A stretch of 64,000 nt of DNA from Marsupella aquatica (lineage: Eukaryota; Marchantiophyta): positions 6,324,001 to 6,388,000 of the forward strand of contig OZ316896.1 of NCBI GenBank assembly GCA_973895155.1, written 5' to 3'. This document shows positions 22,129-34,965 of the stretch, in pieces. The notes below the pieces were generated by a model. The model did not search any database, was not told where the DNA came from, and worked only from the letters and a program-made list of their open reading frames with translations. The stretch's first letter is position 1, and each line of letters begins with the position of its first letter. Position numbers and translations under genes: made by a program.

Positions 22129-23598
22129 AGTGGTGAACCTCGCCACCCAGCGCCCTCACCAATCCTAGCACTTGCGCCTAAGTGCCCTTGATGCCCGAAC
22201 GCCTCCACGGAATACCTCGAGCAAGCATCCAAGTGCCTCAAGCACCACCAACGGCCACTCCCATATGAAGCCGCACTTGCTCACCTACACGACCGCTACT
22301 CAACGGTCCTCACTGTCTGCACAAACAACCAAGCACCTTGGTAAGTAACCCCTTCGGATCTAGAACTCGCCAAGTCTAGCATCCTAACTCAAGCTCAACA
22401 GACGTTGGTAAATAGGTCAGCGATGGGTCCTCCCGATGCCATAAGCCGGAACCAGGACAACTCCTTCCTTGGGCGCGGCCCGGGTTGCCCCTCGTACCTA
22501 TCCATCACCAACTGACCGCCCTGACCTCAGGACATACTCATGGCCCAATTAGCGTAGCTTGTCCTAAAGCTTGTCCCAAGCTTGTCTCAACACGCCGGGA
22601 CCAGAACAACCCCGACTCTAACACCGACTCCCGGTTTGCCCCACTGATGGTCTAGGGACCGAGCGCTCTTGGGACTCAGCCTCCATACCTACTTGGCCTT
22701 GCCTCCCCAACGCAAGCTCCCTTGGAAGACTGAACGCGGCTTGGCTGCTGTTTGGCAGGATTTGGTACACGGGTGAGCTAACACCCGCAAACCACAAGAA
22801 CCCATGGAACCCCCATACCCAGATGAGCTCAGGAGGGCGTAGCCCTTCTCAAGAGCTTTCCAACGCACCTAAGAAGTCCTCCAACAGACTTCCCGTTGGA
22901 AAGATATCGCCATTTCCGTTTGGCGGTTTCCCTTAGTGTCACGATCGCCGCGGCTCACGACTTCGGCTCGCCCTTAGCCCCTAGGCAGACACCACTCCCC
23001 TCATATATGCTTCTGGAGACCTGCCATCCCCGGACCAGCTTTGGTCCCTAAACATTTGGCCCCCAACCCGGATCCCATCGCGCATAATGGGTGCGCCACC
23101 AACTGGCAACGCCCATAACTTTCTTGATAGGCATCCGCAAGCGGAGTGCCTTAGCCCGTTGTGACCGGGCCGACCCAGTGCTCATGCCTAGGCCCTCAGG
23201 TCTGATTGCCACTCAGGGCCCCCGGCCGGCCCAACCCGGCTCGGGCCACAACTTGCGCCCCAAGCGTCCGTTGCCAATGGCATCAACTCCATTGGCCTTG
23301 GGCCCAAGAGGAGCTCACTCCCAAGCCCTCAGAACTCAGAGCCCATCCGATGGTCTGGACGGCCACCCTTGAGCCCGGCCCATTTCCCCTTGACTCAACC
23401 AGCCATAGGCTAGTCCAAGTCCTTAGTGTGTGTCCCCAGCTTGTCCCCTTGCCTCGCTAGTGCCACGTCTCATTGCCCACAAGTCTCCCCATGCTAAGTC
23501 CTCCCCGGATGGCCTATCCGGGCCTGGACCATAAGGGAGCTCGGCGTCGGAGTCAGCGACGCCGGAGCTAAGTGTTAAGGTAGTCGAGTTCCGCGACT
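22129..23598 (-). repeat. 3' LTR of the chromovirus
   Basis: 1470 bp. Begins AGTGGTGAACC and ends TTCCGCGACT on the plus strand, matching 29296-30775 and 7535-8991. It lacks a block of about 24-27 bp near 22455 that the other copies have (around 'CCACGCCCACTGTCC'). Confidence 0.93.
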
Positions 23599-23616
23599 TG
23601 CACCCCCCTTTAAAAA
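23599..23616 (-). promoter_or_regulatory. Polypurine tract of the chromovirus
   Basis: On the minus strand TTTTTAAAGGGGGGTG precedes the 3' LTR, the expected primer site for plus-strand DNA synthesis. Confidence 0.75.
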
Positions 23617-24037
23617 TGGTCACATCCGCGTGACCTAAGTAAACGTTCCAACACGCCTAGACCACTTTGGGCCTTACAAACTTTTATGAGGTAACAAATG
23701 GTTTGCCCATAAGGCTGATGCAAACCAGGTTGGTATGCGCATTCCATACTTAGGAAATTCCAACCTATCCCACTTATCCAAGTAGGATGCCAGTCCAAAC
23801 GGGTAAGCTAACTCCAAACTTGTCGGACCCATTGTCCTCCCCTTGGGGCGCTCCCCTTTGGTTCGAACTAGCCCGCCTACAGATGTAGGGCGGGCACCAT
23901 CAACTTCCACTCGCAAAGAGCAAATCGGCCGCCCAACAACCTCTAGCCCCAACGCAATCCGACTTTATCCTTAAGAGGCCGAGAGGAGTGAAACTAGGAT
24001 ATAACTCACAAAGGTAGCTACAGCTGCCTGTACCAGT

Positions 24038-25825
24038 TCACAACGGCAGTAGGCCGCTTCGCTTACGATAGCTTCCAAGGATCTCTGAGGCATTACCCAA
24101 ATTTTCCTCCGGTTCCCAAGTACTCTCGGCCTGATCATAGCCAGCCCACTTCACCAAATACTCTAAGATTTGCCTTCCCAACTTGCATTTGTAATGGTGG
24201 TCCAGAATTGCCTCCACCTCAAACTCCTCGGCATCCTCCACTAGCATGGCGTCCGGACGCAAGACCTGATCCCAGTTGGGATCATCGTCTTTGACAAACT
24301 TCTTGAGCCGGCTAACATGGTAGCTTTTGCCCACGCCCATTTCCTTGGATGTCTCCAACACCACCGAAACCAGATTATCCTTGTGGGCCCATCGTATAAT
24401 GCGATAGGGCCCCGCATATATGGGAGCCAGCTTCCTACTTATGTTCCCGTGGTATTGCTCAGGTCTCAACTGCAACCAGGCGCTCTCCCCAATTTCAAAG
24501 CTTACCTGGCGTCAATATTTATCCCCTTGCTCCTTGTACCGACTTTGGGCAAGGGTCATACCCTTGGTAGCCGCTTCCACAACTAGGCACCACTCTTGAA
24601 TAAAATCGTCCGCAGAAGGAACCTTGCTTTCCGTCCGCCAAGCTTCCGGATTTATAAACCAGGAGGGCGCCCTTGGCGTCCTCCCTGTGGCCAACACAAA
24701 CGGCGCAAACCCCGTCGCCGAATGCTTGGTCGAGTTATACCTAAACTCGGCCATTGTTAAATGCTTTGCCCAATCCTTTTGATTGGCCGTCACAAAGTGA
24801 TGCAAGTAGTCCTCCACGATACCATTAACCCATTCCGTTTGGCCATCTGTCTCATGATGATACGCTGATCCCCTAGTCAGGTCCATTCCGGATAACCGGA
24901 ACAACGCCTTCCAAAAATGGCCCGTGAACTTGGTATCGCGATCGGACAGGATATGCAACGACAATCCCCATTGTCGGAAGACATTGTCAAACACTAGACC
25001 GGCAACCTCTCGGGCCAAAACCACCTTCGTAGTAGGCAAGAAATACGCCATCTTGGAAAAATGATCCACAATTGTTAAGATGGAGTTACTGTCGTGGGAC
25101 TCAGGTAATCCAACAATGAAGTCCATGGAGATAGACTCCCATGGAGCCGCAACCACTGGTAAGGGTTGTAGTAGTCCTCCTTTTGCCCTATAGACCGTTT
25201 GGTTCTTTTGGCACGAGTAACAACTTTGCACATGTTGAAGGACCGAATGCTTCATGTCTGGCCAATACACATCTCGCGACATGCTGTGATACGTAGCAGC
25301 TTGTCCTCCGTGCCCTCCCCAGGGCGAGTCATGGTACTTTTGCAGAACCTCTAACCTTAGAGACTCTGGTATGTACACACGCCTCTGCTTGTATCGCCAT
25401 AATTGGACATTATGCGTCGTATCCAACCCCAACAATACGTGCCTTACCTTGCCCCGGCTACCCCCATTGCTTTGCCAATCCTTGGCTAACGTGTCATCCC
25501 CATATGCTGCGGCCAGAACCTTTGGCCACTCGGATTCAAGCATCGTGATCCCATTGACACGATGCTGGTCCTTACGCGATAACGCGTCCGCTGCCGGATT
25601 TATCTTCCCAGGAACGTGGCGGACTTTGAAATCAAAATCCGCCAAGAACATCTGCCAGCGCATTTCCTTGGGGTTCAGCTTTGGCTTAGAACTGAAGTAC
25701 CCGACCGGCGAGCTATCTGTGTGGATTACCACTTTGGGACCGTTCTTAAGGTAAATCTCCCACTTCTTCAACGCATAGATCACAACATACATTTCCCTTT
25801 CCGGCGTGATCCAGTGATTTTCCAA
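24038..25825 (-). pseudogene. Chromovirus RNase H end, integrase and chromodomain
   Basis: From 25825 downward: the end of RNase H, then integrase with the His-His-Cys-Cys zinc finger (HDSPWGGHGG...CYSCQK), the catalytic core with D in SMDFIVGLP, D in LSDRDTKF and E in TDGQTEWVNGIVED, a GPY/F-like segment (YAGPYRIIRW), and a C-terminal chromodomain (FEVEAILDH...YLVKWAGYDQAESTWEPEENL). Integrases of this clade are thought to target heterochromatin through the chromodomain. A TGA at 24512-24514 replaces the Trp expected in DKYWRQVSFEIG and splits the frame. The core residues are intact, but the frame is not connected to reverse transcriptase. Confidence 0.92.
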
Positions 25826-27200
25826 CTTACATGACTCGAAGGCACAGGACGCCCATCTTGGTGAAGACAGGCACCAATGGCATAATCACTTGCGTCTGTC
25901 CAAATCTCGAACGGCTTCCCCATCTCAGGTAACTTTAGAACCGACGGCGTTATCATTAACCGCTTAAGTTCTAGGAATGCTAACTCGCAATCCTGTGTCC
26001 ACACAAAGACTTTGTTTTTCAACGTTAGCGCATTTAGGGGCCTCGCGATCCTCGCATAGTCTTTCATGTATCTCCGATAGAACCCCGTAAATCCTAAGAA
26101 GGCTCTAACTTGCCTTACATTGGACGAGCGCTCCCATTCTTTGATCTCCTTAAGCTTGTCCTGACTAGGCGTAATCCCTTCCGGGGTAAAGGTATGGCCG
26201 AGGAACTGAATCTCGTTCATCGTAAACTCGCACTTGCTAGGTTTAGCAAAGAGACAAGCCTTACGAAGGCGAGAGAACACTTCTCTGAGCAACTGCTCAT
26301 GCTCCTCCAACATTTTTGAGTAGATTAGGATGTCGTCAATAAAGACAACCACTCCTTGGTCCAACAAGTCATGAAAGATGGTATTCATCATCTTCATGAA
26401 CGTTGCGGTTGCATTACACAACCCGAACGGCATAACCAAAAACTCATAGGATCCGAACCTTGTGCGCATCGCGGTCTTATACTTGTCTCTCTTAGCCATG
26501 CGGATCTGGTAATGCCAGACCGCAAGTCCACCTTTGAAAACTTCTTGGCCCTAGAGAGGCAATCGAAGTCATCCATATGAGGTAACGGGTACTTGTTATT
26601 TACCGTCTGCTTATTGAGGGCTCAGTAATCTGCGCACAATCTCAAAGTACCATCCTTTTTGGACACAAACAGAGCGGACGCCCCGTAAGGACTCTTACTA
26701 GGGCAAATGAACCCTTGGTCGATCAACTCTTCCAAGGCGTTCTTCAACATCATTCGCTCATTCAGGTTCAGACAATAAGGAGCTTTAGCCTGAGGAGCCG
26801 ATCCCGGCTCCAACTCAACTTGGTGATCCACTTCTCTCCGCGGGGGTAAACCTTTAGGTAGCTTCTGCGAGAGCACGTCGTTGAATTCCTCTAAAATTTC
26901 AGGAATTCGACCGCAGTCGGGCCCGACCTTAGCTGACTTGACCTTTGGCTGCGACGCAACCTCCTTAGTTGGGTGGAGATGAAAGAGGAAACATTCATGT
27001 CCACCCTTGAAGTCTTTCCACCATTGCTTCGTCGATACACACAGAGACATCCATGACACTTTACTTACTTTAAGAAATCTTTCTTTATTTTTGGTAATTT
27101 TGTGTACAACGATGGGCTCACCGCCCTTATTGGGAAAATGGAGCACCTCACCCCCCGGTTTCAAGGTAACATTGTGCTTTCTGAGATAACCTACCGACAA
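25780..27200 (-). pseudogene. Chromovirus reverse transcriptase and RNase H start
   Basis: From 27200: a linker, then RT with [55 protein letters not shown], the catalytic FIDDILIYS, and FLGFTGFYRRYMKDY. RNase H begins at FEIWTDASDYAIGACL. A TGA at 26622-26624 stands where the family has Arg (DYRALNK), consistent with a CGA-to-TGA change. A one-base deletion near 26511 separates LDLRSG from MAKRDKYK; the fragment at 53420-53908 keeps the frame there (RSGYYQIRMAK), which shows the deletion directly. Confidence 0.92.
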
Positions 27201-29151
27201 AATGAAGTCACGGCTAGACCGTCTAGAACGTAGAACATCTCCTGACTAACAAAATTTTGTTGTTCGCCTATGACCTCTACCCGAAGTCTACGCACTACTC
27301 TCGACACTATCCCCTTCGTGTTGTTTGCGAACTTGCACACTAACGGTTGTAACAACTCTTGCACGTCCACCCCAAGATGAGTTGCCGCCTGCCCACTTAT
27401 GAAGCAGGCGGTCGCGCTTGTATCCACCAAGGCAACACCCAAATTACCATTAGAAGTGACATTCACAAAAATCAGTTTTTCAAGATCCATTGTCTTAACT
27501 TTAGGTATCTTCTCTCGCAACAACACCCTCTCTCCGTCAGGGACATCCCCTACAGGGACCTTGTCAGCTACTAAGGGTTCGGTTAGAGCGATACTTACCT
27601 TAATGCTCTTCTGCCCTCCACCATCTCCACTCGGCTTGCCATCTTTCATGGAACAATCCTTACTTTGATGGCCCATGGCACCACATGCGAAGCACAAACC
27701 TTCCACCCGCCTCTGCTCCATGGTTGCCTGTTTCTTTGCTTTCTGTGCCGATGAGGCTCCTTTTTGGAAGTTGTTGGCCTTCCGGTTTTGCTTAGCTCCC
27801 CCATTCTGGGGCTGGGGGTCCGAACCACCGGCCCCCGCCCCCTCAGGTTGCTTCCGCTTATTCCTGGGACCTTTTGCTTTCCCAGCTTCCCCTTCGGATC
27901 CCTTGCCATCCACCTTTGCCAAGTCTGGTCGGTTATTCACCAACGTAGTGGCCTTGTCAAAAGCGTCGGAAAGCGTTTTGAACTCATGACGCTTTTCCTG
28001 CAACTTTTCCCTGAGCAACGGTGGGAGCTTCACAATAAAGTTGTGAAGCTGTGTATGTAGGGTCTCTTGTCCCGCCGGGATACATGCCAACTGATTCTGG
28101 TAATAAGTGATGAACTTTTGGATATCACCCCTGAAACTCATCTCCGTTACGCATTTTTGAGCATGTCGCTTCGGGTACTTAGTGGTGACATGAGCACGGA
28201 GACCCTCAACCAGGTTTTCCCAAGTTAACGGTAAGGACTCCTCTCACGACTTCTTCCATGACTTGTACCAAGTCAAGACATAGTCCTTCAAGTAAGGAGC
28301 GGCCGCAGTAGCCCAAGTGGAACGCTCAACGCACGCTTGGAGATGAATCTCCATTGTGGAGAGCCAACTTAGGAACTTTTGTCCACTTTGCTCGTAGGCT
28401 TCGTCGTAAGTTGGAGGAGTCGGTAGCTGGTTCACTTGGAACATATCCGTCCAACTACCATTCCCCCCTCGGGATGCGACGCACTCTGACTACCCAGACT
28501 AAGTAAGTACTTAATCTGGGCCCCCTTGTTGTGTACCAACTGCTCATAGATGAGTCGTTGGTCTTGAGTCAACGGACCCAGACCATCGTCCGCGGTTGGG
28601 CCCTTGCGGGTTGTATGAGGACGGTCCTCCAACCGTCTTTCCTTTGCGGGCCGCCTGTCCTTAGGTTCTCTTGTGGATTTTGGTGACACCCCCCGCGTCT
28701 TGCGAGCACCATGACCTCCCGGGACTGAGGTATCACCCGCGTCATCCTGGTTCTGCTTGGTCAAATTATCCACGATGACGTCCGGCTTGGCATCATCCTC
28801 TGGTTCCGCATTCAACCCTCTCAAGGCTGGGATCAGTTCCTCTTCCAGGTCCTGACCCTCTTCCTCTATCTCGAATTATGTGTTGTCATCACTTGCAGTT
28901 GCGTCGGAGTCATCGTCATCCGACCCATCCTCCAAAGGATTAGCCGCCTCCTTCCCTTTAAGTTGACGGCGCTCTGCACTTGATTTATTTGCCGCAGCGG
29001 TCGACGGTTCGACCATTACGTCTTCTTCATCCTGCTTGTAACGTTCGTCTAGGGAAGTCGACCCGTCCTCCTTCTGTTCATCTTGAACTTGGGCTCTCCC
29101 CTTGGTGGGGGGAGCCTGCTTACCCCTCTTTGCACAAGTGTTTTTAGCCAT
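27191..29151 (-). pseudogene. Chromovirus gag and protease
   Basis: Probable start MAKN at 29151, with a hydrophilic Lys/Glu/Asp-rich N-terminus. A TAA (28876-28878) and a TGA (28244-28246) interrupt the frame, and a frameshift lies near 28435. The capsid part includes FLSWLSTMEIHLQ...LKDYVLTWY and FITYYQNQLACIPAG. The zinc knuckle is CFACGAMGHQSKDC (about 27660-27705). The aspartic protease active site reads VALVDTSATACFIS instead of the usual VDSGAT, so the protease is likely inactive even apart from the frame breaks. Confidence 0.9.
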
Positions 29152-29281
29152 GTTCCCAGCGACCGAATCTGCCCGCAGTCGACCCGCCGGGCACGTTGAA
29201 ACACTAAGTCCCCGCAAAAACCGTTAAGATTTTTGGATTCCGACTTAGCGCAACCCCGACCCGGTGTCTATGCCAGCAATC

Positions 29282-29293
29282 GCTCTGATACCA
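29282..29293 (-). promoter_or_regulatory. Primer binding site (tRNA-iMet)
   Basis: The minus strand reads TGGTATCAGAGC, the usual complement of the plant initiator Met tRNA 3' end, two bases inside the 5' LTR. Confidence 0.9.
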
Positions 29294-29295
29294 CA

Positions 29296-30775
29296 AGTGG
29301 TGAACCTCGCCACCCAGCGCCCTCACCAATCCCAGCACTTGCACCTAAGTGCCCTTGATGCCCGAACACCTCCACGGAATACCTCGAGCAAGCATCCAAG
29401 TGCCTCAAGCACCACCAGCGGCTACTCCCATACAAAGCCGCACTTGCTCACCTACACGACCGCTACTCAACGGTCCTCACTGTCTACACAAACAACCAAG
29501 CACCTTGGTAAGTAACCCCTTCGGATCTAGAACTCGCCAAGTCTAGCATCCTAACTCAAGCTCAACAGACGTTGGTAAATAGGTCAGCGATGGGTCCTCC
29601 CCATGCCATAAGCCAGAACCAGAACCCACGCCCACTGTCCGTCCAGGACAGCTCCTTCCTTGGGCGCGGCCCGAGTTCCCCCTCGTACCTATCCATCACC
29701 AACTGACCGCCCTGACCTCAGGACATGCTCATGGCCCAATTAGCGTAGCTTGTCCTAAAGCTTGTCCCAAGCTTGTCTCAACACGTCGGGACCAGAACAA
29801 CCCCGACTCTAACTCCGACTCCCGGTTTGCCCCACTGATGGTCTAGGGACCGAGCACTCTTGGGACTCAGCCTCCATACCTACTTGGCCTTGCCTCCCCA
29901 ACACAAGCTCCCTTGGGAGACTGAACGCGGCTTGGCTGCTGTTTGGCAGGATTTGGTACACGGGTGAGCTAACACCCGCAAACCACAAGAACCCATGGCA
30001 CCCCCAGACCCAGATGAGCTCAGGAGGGCGTAGCCCTCCTCAAGAGCTTTCCAACACACCTAAGAAGTCCTCCAACGGAGTTTCCGTTGGAAAGATATCG
30101 CCATTTCCGTTTGGCGGTTTCCCTTAGTGTTGCGACCGCCGCGGCTCACGACTTTGGCTCGCCCTTAGCCCCTAGGGAGACACCACTCCCCTCATATATG
30201 CTTCTGGAGACCTGCCATCCCCGGACCAGCTTTGGTCCCTAAACATTTGGCCCCCAACCCGGATCCCATCGCGCATAATGGGTGCGCCACCAACTGGCAA
30301 TGCCCATAACGTTTTTGATAGGCATCCGCAAGCGGAGTGCCTTAGCCCGTTGTGACCGGGCCGACCCAGTGCTCATGCCTAGGCCCTCAGGTCTGATCGC
30401 CGCTTGGGGCCTCCGGCTCGGGCCACAACTTGCGCCCCAAGCATTCGTTGCCAATGGCATCAACTCCATTGGCCTTGGGCCCAAGAGGAGCTCACTCCCA
30501 AGCCCTCGGAACTCAGTGCCCATCCGATGGTCCGGATGGCCACCCTTGAGCCCGGCCCATTTCCCCTTGACTCAACCAGCCATAGGCTAGTCAAAGTCCT
30601 TAGTGTGTGTCCCCAGCTTGGCCCCTTGCCTCGCTAGTGCCACGTCTCATTGCCCACAAGTCTCCCCATGCTAAGTCCTCCCCGGATGGCCTATCCGGGC
30701 CTGGGCCATAAGGGAGCTCGGCGTCGAAGTCAGCGACGCTGGAGCTAATTGTTAAGGTAGTCGAGTTCCGCGACT
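29296..30775 (-). repeat. 5' LTR of the chromovirus
   Basis: 1480 bp, same termini as the 3' LTR. A small deletion near 30413 removes part of the 'GGCCGGCCCAACCC' tract seen in the other two copies. Transcription of the element would start within it on the minus strand. Confidence 0.93.
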
Positions 30776-30780
30776 GTCCA

Positions 30781-32940
30781 CAACATTGTTGGAATTGCCC
30801 CCGACCTCCTGGAAATATATGTGTCCAACCTTTTAAGGAGGATGTTCAACCAAATTTCAACGAGATTTAGTCTTTTCCCCCTCTTGTTTACAAATGGTTA
30901 TCCATAGTTCAGATTATCTCCTTTGGTACCCCTCAATCTTGCACTTGACCAGCAATGGTCATCAATGGAGAATAATTTATATGTATTTCAAGTAATGTCT
31001 GGTGAGATAGTGATTATGAAGGAGAGCAAATAAAAAATTGGTACAATGCAATATGATGTTTGGAGAAGTCAATATAACCAAGTCTCATGGGAAGATTACT
31101 CAATAGATCTGCTTTAGCAACTCTGGAGTATTATTTATTGAAACATTGTCAAGTGCCTTTCCCATTCTGAGTCTTCAATCGGCAATCGGGATCACTTATA
31201 TCGATACATTCTGGGAATTATGAGTTCACATGAATGCAAAGGTCGACACGATTGGGAGCACAAAACTCCCCAACCTCTTCATATTGAATATAGAAAAGTC
31301 CACTGATCTGGAATCCTAATCCAAGCAGGAAATCTAACTTTGAAGGGGTCAAAGAAGCCCCTCGTTGAACATTCAGCACCTTGGGTGGAGGGGGAAGCTG
31401 AGCAAGAGCTCTTTGACCTTGGCTCTTATGCCAGATGTTGCTTGGGCAGAGCAACTGACAATGTGGAGACAATAATTAATTGCAGCCCGTGAATGGCAAC
31501 CCCAATGACACCACCGTGTGTGGACTTGCATCCAATTTCCTTAATGAGATTTGGACATTCACCTCCTCCAAAAGCACTTTGGTCCACTGATCCGTTGCAC
31601 ACACATCTAGCGCCTTTCCCACTCCGCCTCAGATGCCACATGCCGTAAGAACATTGGCCTCTCAGATTAAAGGGATCCTTTGGGGAGCATCCCAAAGATC
31701 ATCCCCATCACCTTGGGAAGGTTGTGTGCTTGCCCTAGCAATCTCATCTGATATTTGACTTGCGTCATCACCATTAGTGTCCAAAATATGGATCATTTCA
31801 AGAGAGTCAACTCAAAGAGGGGTGGTGCAAGGGGCAACATTATATTCTCAGAAGTTGACTTTTGGGGGCTCTAAGCATGGAAGCCATCCTTGTGCTCACT
31901 TCCAGGAACATTGATGTAGTGGCAAAATTCAGCATAGAGGTTTCTCCTTTACAAACCTGAAGGGGAAGAGGCTGTGCGTAAAACTTTGTCATGCATGACG
32001 GTGGGAGTCATTTTCATGGATCGTGCCTGGCGCGCTTCCTTTCCATTTACTTCATGTAGTTTGGATATCACTATGTAACGGTGCTGTCCGATAGAATTCA
32101 TATTTTGCAGACGACTCCAATAGAAGATTAGTTGCCTTCTTGTAAGCATCCATGGACCCCATTGCGTCTGCATTCCTATATGCAAGCTTAAAAATGGTAG
32201 GCCCCTGGCCTCTCTAACATCCTTTAGTATAAGTACTAAATGCAAAAATGTGACCTACTGCACAATTCTGGTCAACCTCATAGGCTTCAAGCAATCCTAT
32301 TCATTTCTTAATCTGACATGATCTCATGGATGCATTGATTCCTCTCCAGTACAGTTTGCTCCTTTGCTATTGGGTCTGGTCAGGGAAAAAACAATATTAG
32401 AGATGGAACTCTCAGGCTAGCAAGGTCACTAGCCAAAATTACTCATATTCTGAGAAAGTAAAAGAATGTACTTACAACTTGGAGAAAGTTTCCCCATGAT
32501 TGTCTACATCTCACGACCCGCCAAGAAATCCACCCCTGAAGTGCATGGAGTTTTCCAGGGTAGCTTTTTCCTCTCTTCTACCATCGATGTATCTGGTCAA
32601 CAATTCTATATGCCCGGACATATGTTGGTGTGATCCTCAGTCTCTCCCACATTTCAAAGTGCTCTTGGTGACAACATTGTGACACCAATGACATGGCCCT
32701 TATTCTATACTCTAATTAACTAGGATGTTGTATGCAATGGTAGCTATTGATACTACATAACAATTAACACGATGGCAAGAATAAGGGCATTCATGGTGTT
32801 GAGTAGGGATAGAGATTCTGAGATAGAAACTTTTGGTTGACAGAAGGGGGCAGGAGTTGAGAGGAGATGAGTGGCTAACCGTCACGTTGGGAAATGGAGG
32901 AGGGTTTGGCAGCTGGGCTGTTTCATCTGGCCGGTTTGTT
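30781..32940. other. Unassigned stretch; possible gene fragments on the minus strand
   Basis: No intact gene. On the minus strand, 31695-31426 encodes a Cys/Gly-rich stretch (QCSYGMWHLRRSGKG, then CVCNGSVDQSAFGGGECP) and 32245-31949 encodes YIVISKLHEVNGKEARQAR. Both look more protein-like than background, but they are interrupted soon afterwards and I do not recognise a family. They may be remnants of a host pseudogene or of an old retroelement. Confidence 0.3.
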
Positions 32941-32941
32941 G

Positions 32942-34965
32942 CTAGTGGTATCCCTTCTTAACAAGCATTTTTATGGATGATTTGGTCACCAAAGATATGA
33001 GCAGCTCCCAAGATGAGAGCCATGCTCCAATCTTATCTAGAACAAACCTGTATAGTTGATCTCTTCTCAAATTCACACCCATAGGGGCACCCAGGTATTT
33101 TTGCATCTCTCCTTTTTTGCTAACCACACAGCTTGTGTTTGTCAGCCAACGTGGAATAGAAAATAACACTAATGGGATCACCTCCAATTTTTTCAAGTTA
33201 AGTTTAGCTCCCATTTCCATTTCATAGCAATTCAACACTGTTCTAGCAATGTGAAAGCTCCTCTCCATTGCAGGTATGAACATGCCTACATCATCTGCAA
33301 AAAATTTGTAACATATGGTTAACACCTCCAAGATCTTGATCATTAGTAGTCTCCCAGCCACTAATTCCGCATCCATTAGGTCCATTAGTGGTTGAGTTGA
33401 TAGCAATGGAGATAGTGGACATCCTTGTCTGGCCCTGCGGTTCAGGCCAATGGATTCTGATAGCAAACCATTCACTAGTACTCTTGAGTTGGCATCTGTT
33501 AGTAGCGCTTGAACCAGCTTAATAAAATGACTACTGATCCTCAACAAATGCATCGTCTCCCAAATGTAATCATGGTTTACTCTATCAAACTCTTTCTCAA
33601 AATCTAGCTTGAGAAAAATTGATTCTTGTTTCTAGTTCTTCACCCAGTCACACGTTAACCAAGCTAGTGAATATTTTCCAGAATAGTTCGACCAAAGATA
33701 AACCCAGTTTGTTGTGGATTTATCATCTTTGGTAGTATTAACTTCAACCGAGTAGCTAAAATATTTGCCACCAGTTTGTAGATTGTCTTCAGCGTGGTAA
33801 GACGTTGCCAGTCCTTCAGGAACCGTTTATCTGGTTTCTTAGGGATAAATTTAATGATCCCATCCTTAACTCCCGTAGCCAATTCACCAGTCAGCCAGAA
33901 CACTTGTATCATGGCAGTCAGGTCATCTTGAATGAATTCCCAACATGCTTTGGATACCTTCGCTGTCATCCCATTCAGACCAGGTGTCTTATCTGGTGGT
34001 AGCATCTATAGAGTCTCCTTGATCTCCTTGCAAAACCTGAAGCTTTTCCAACTTTGTTAAATCTGCAGTTGATAGACTGAGTGCGTCTGGTATGTGTCAG
34101 CAACGCCCTCCTAGCTTGTAATGTCTCCCCTAGCTCAGCTGCAGGAGGGGTATTTGGAGCATAAAGTTGCTTACAGTGCTTGATCGACAACCTCTTTTAA
34201 AATCATCCTTGGATCCATGATTTCTATCCCTTCGTCAATGATCAGAGATTTCATCAATTCTCTGCTTCTTTAGCTTTAACCGTTGCAAAATAAAATTTGG
34301 CTGGCTCATCACCTTCACCCAACCACTTAATTTGGGCCAGTCGTCTCCCAATGTGTGCTTCTTTCAATTCTGCAGCTTGCAGCTGGTCCTCCACATTTAT
34401 ATATTCACTGAGTGTTCCTCTAGTATAGTTACTTTGAGTGCCCATAGTTGGTTACATAGGAGTAGCATTTCTTCAGCTCGGTCTTTAGGGGAGCTCTATT
34501 TCATCTTGTACATCCTCCTCATACTAGAGTTTGCCTTATCAAATGCAAGCAAAGGTTCTGCATGAGTATTCTCCTTTGCCATGCTACCAAGCCGCTTTGA
34601 GCTCTTCCATATATATCCCCTATTTTGCACCACCACTGGATTGGCTTTAAACCACATCGCCCTAGCTTGTGAGGTACCATTGTCTGTCTCCCCTAGTTGA
34701 ATGTATAAAATCACAGGATCATGGTCAGAAAGAGCCGAGCCATCGGCGTGAATCAATTCCATCAGTTCTCCTAACCACTCCCCCTTCTCACTAATGTAAA
34801 ACCTGTGAAGTTTAAACTAAACAGTGACATGATTCTTGCATCTACGCCAAGTAAATCGTGCTCCAGAGGCAGCACCTTTGATTAAGAAAGCATCACCAGG
34901 TCAAGCCTGACCTTCAAGAATCTCCACAACTCTACTTCACCTCCTTTTATCAAAGGTGAAATACC
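32942..34965 (-). pseudogene. LINE (non-LTR) retrotransposon ORF2 fragment
   Basis: Minus strand, related to the LINE at 54.4-61.3 kb. It starts in the endonuclease C-terminal half (SPLIKGGEVELWRFLKVRLDL near 34950, then ALSDHDPVILYIQLG at about 34740) and continues through the RT fingers (DKTPGLNGMTAKVSKACWEF, IIKFIPKKPDKRFLKDWQRL) and palm (GCPLSPLL, FADDVGMFIPA near 33300) to about 32942. Several frameshifts and stops. Both ends of the ORF are missing; loss of the 3' part is unusual for LINEs, which normally lose the 5' part, so later deletion or insertion must have cut it. Its right end abuts the coiled-coil ORF. Confidence 0.88.

Larger units (their letters stand above)
22129..30775 (-). 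mobile_element. Complete Ty3/gypsy chromovirus (8647 bp), inactive
   Basis: Flanked by 5-bp target duplications GTCCA (22124-22128 and 30776-30780). Minus-strand order: 5' LTR (30775-29296), PBS, gag, protease, reverse transcriptase, RNase H, integrase, chromodomain, polypurine tract, 3' LTR (23598-22129). The LTR termini read AGT...ACT rather than TG...CA. The coding region has multiple nonsense codons (28876, 28244, 26622, 24512) and at least four frameshifts (about 28435, 27200, 26510, 25830), so it cannot be autonomous. The two LTRs differ by substitutions and several indels, so insertion is not recent. Confidence 0.93.

Noticed and set aside
25371-25754. Plus-strand ORFs opposite the chromovirus pol
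   Set aside because: Shadows of the minus-strand integrase and RNase H, which have clear motifs.
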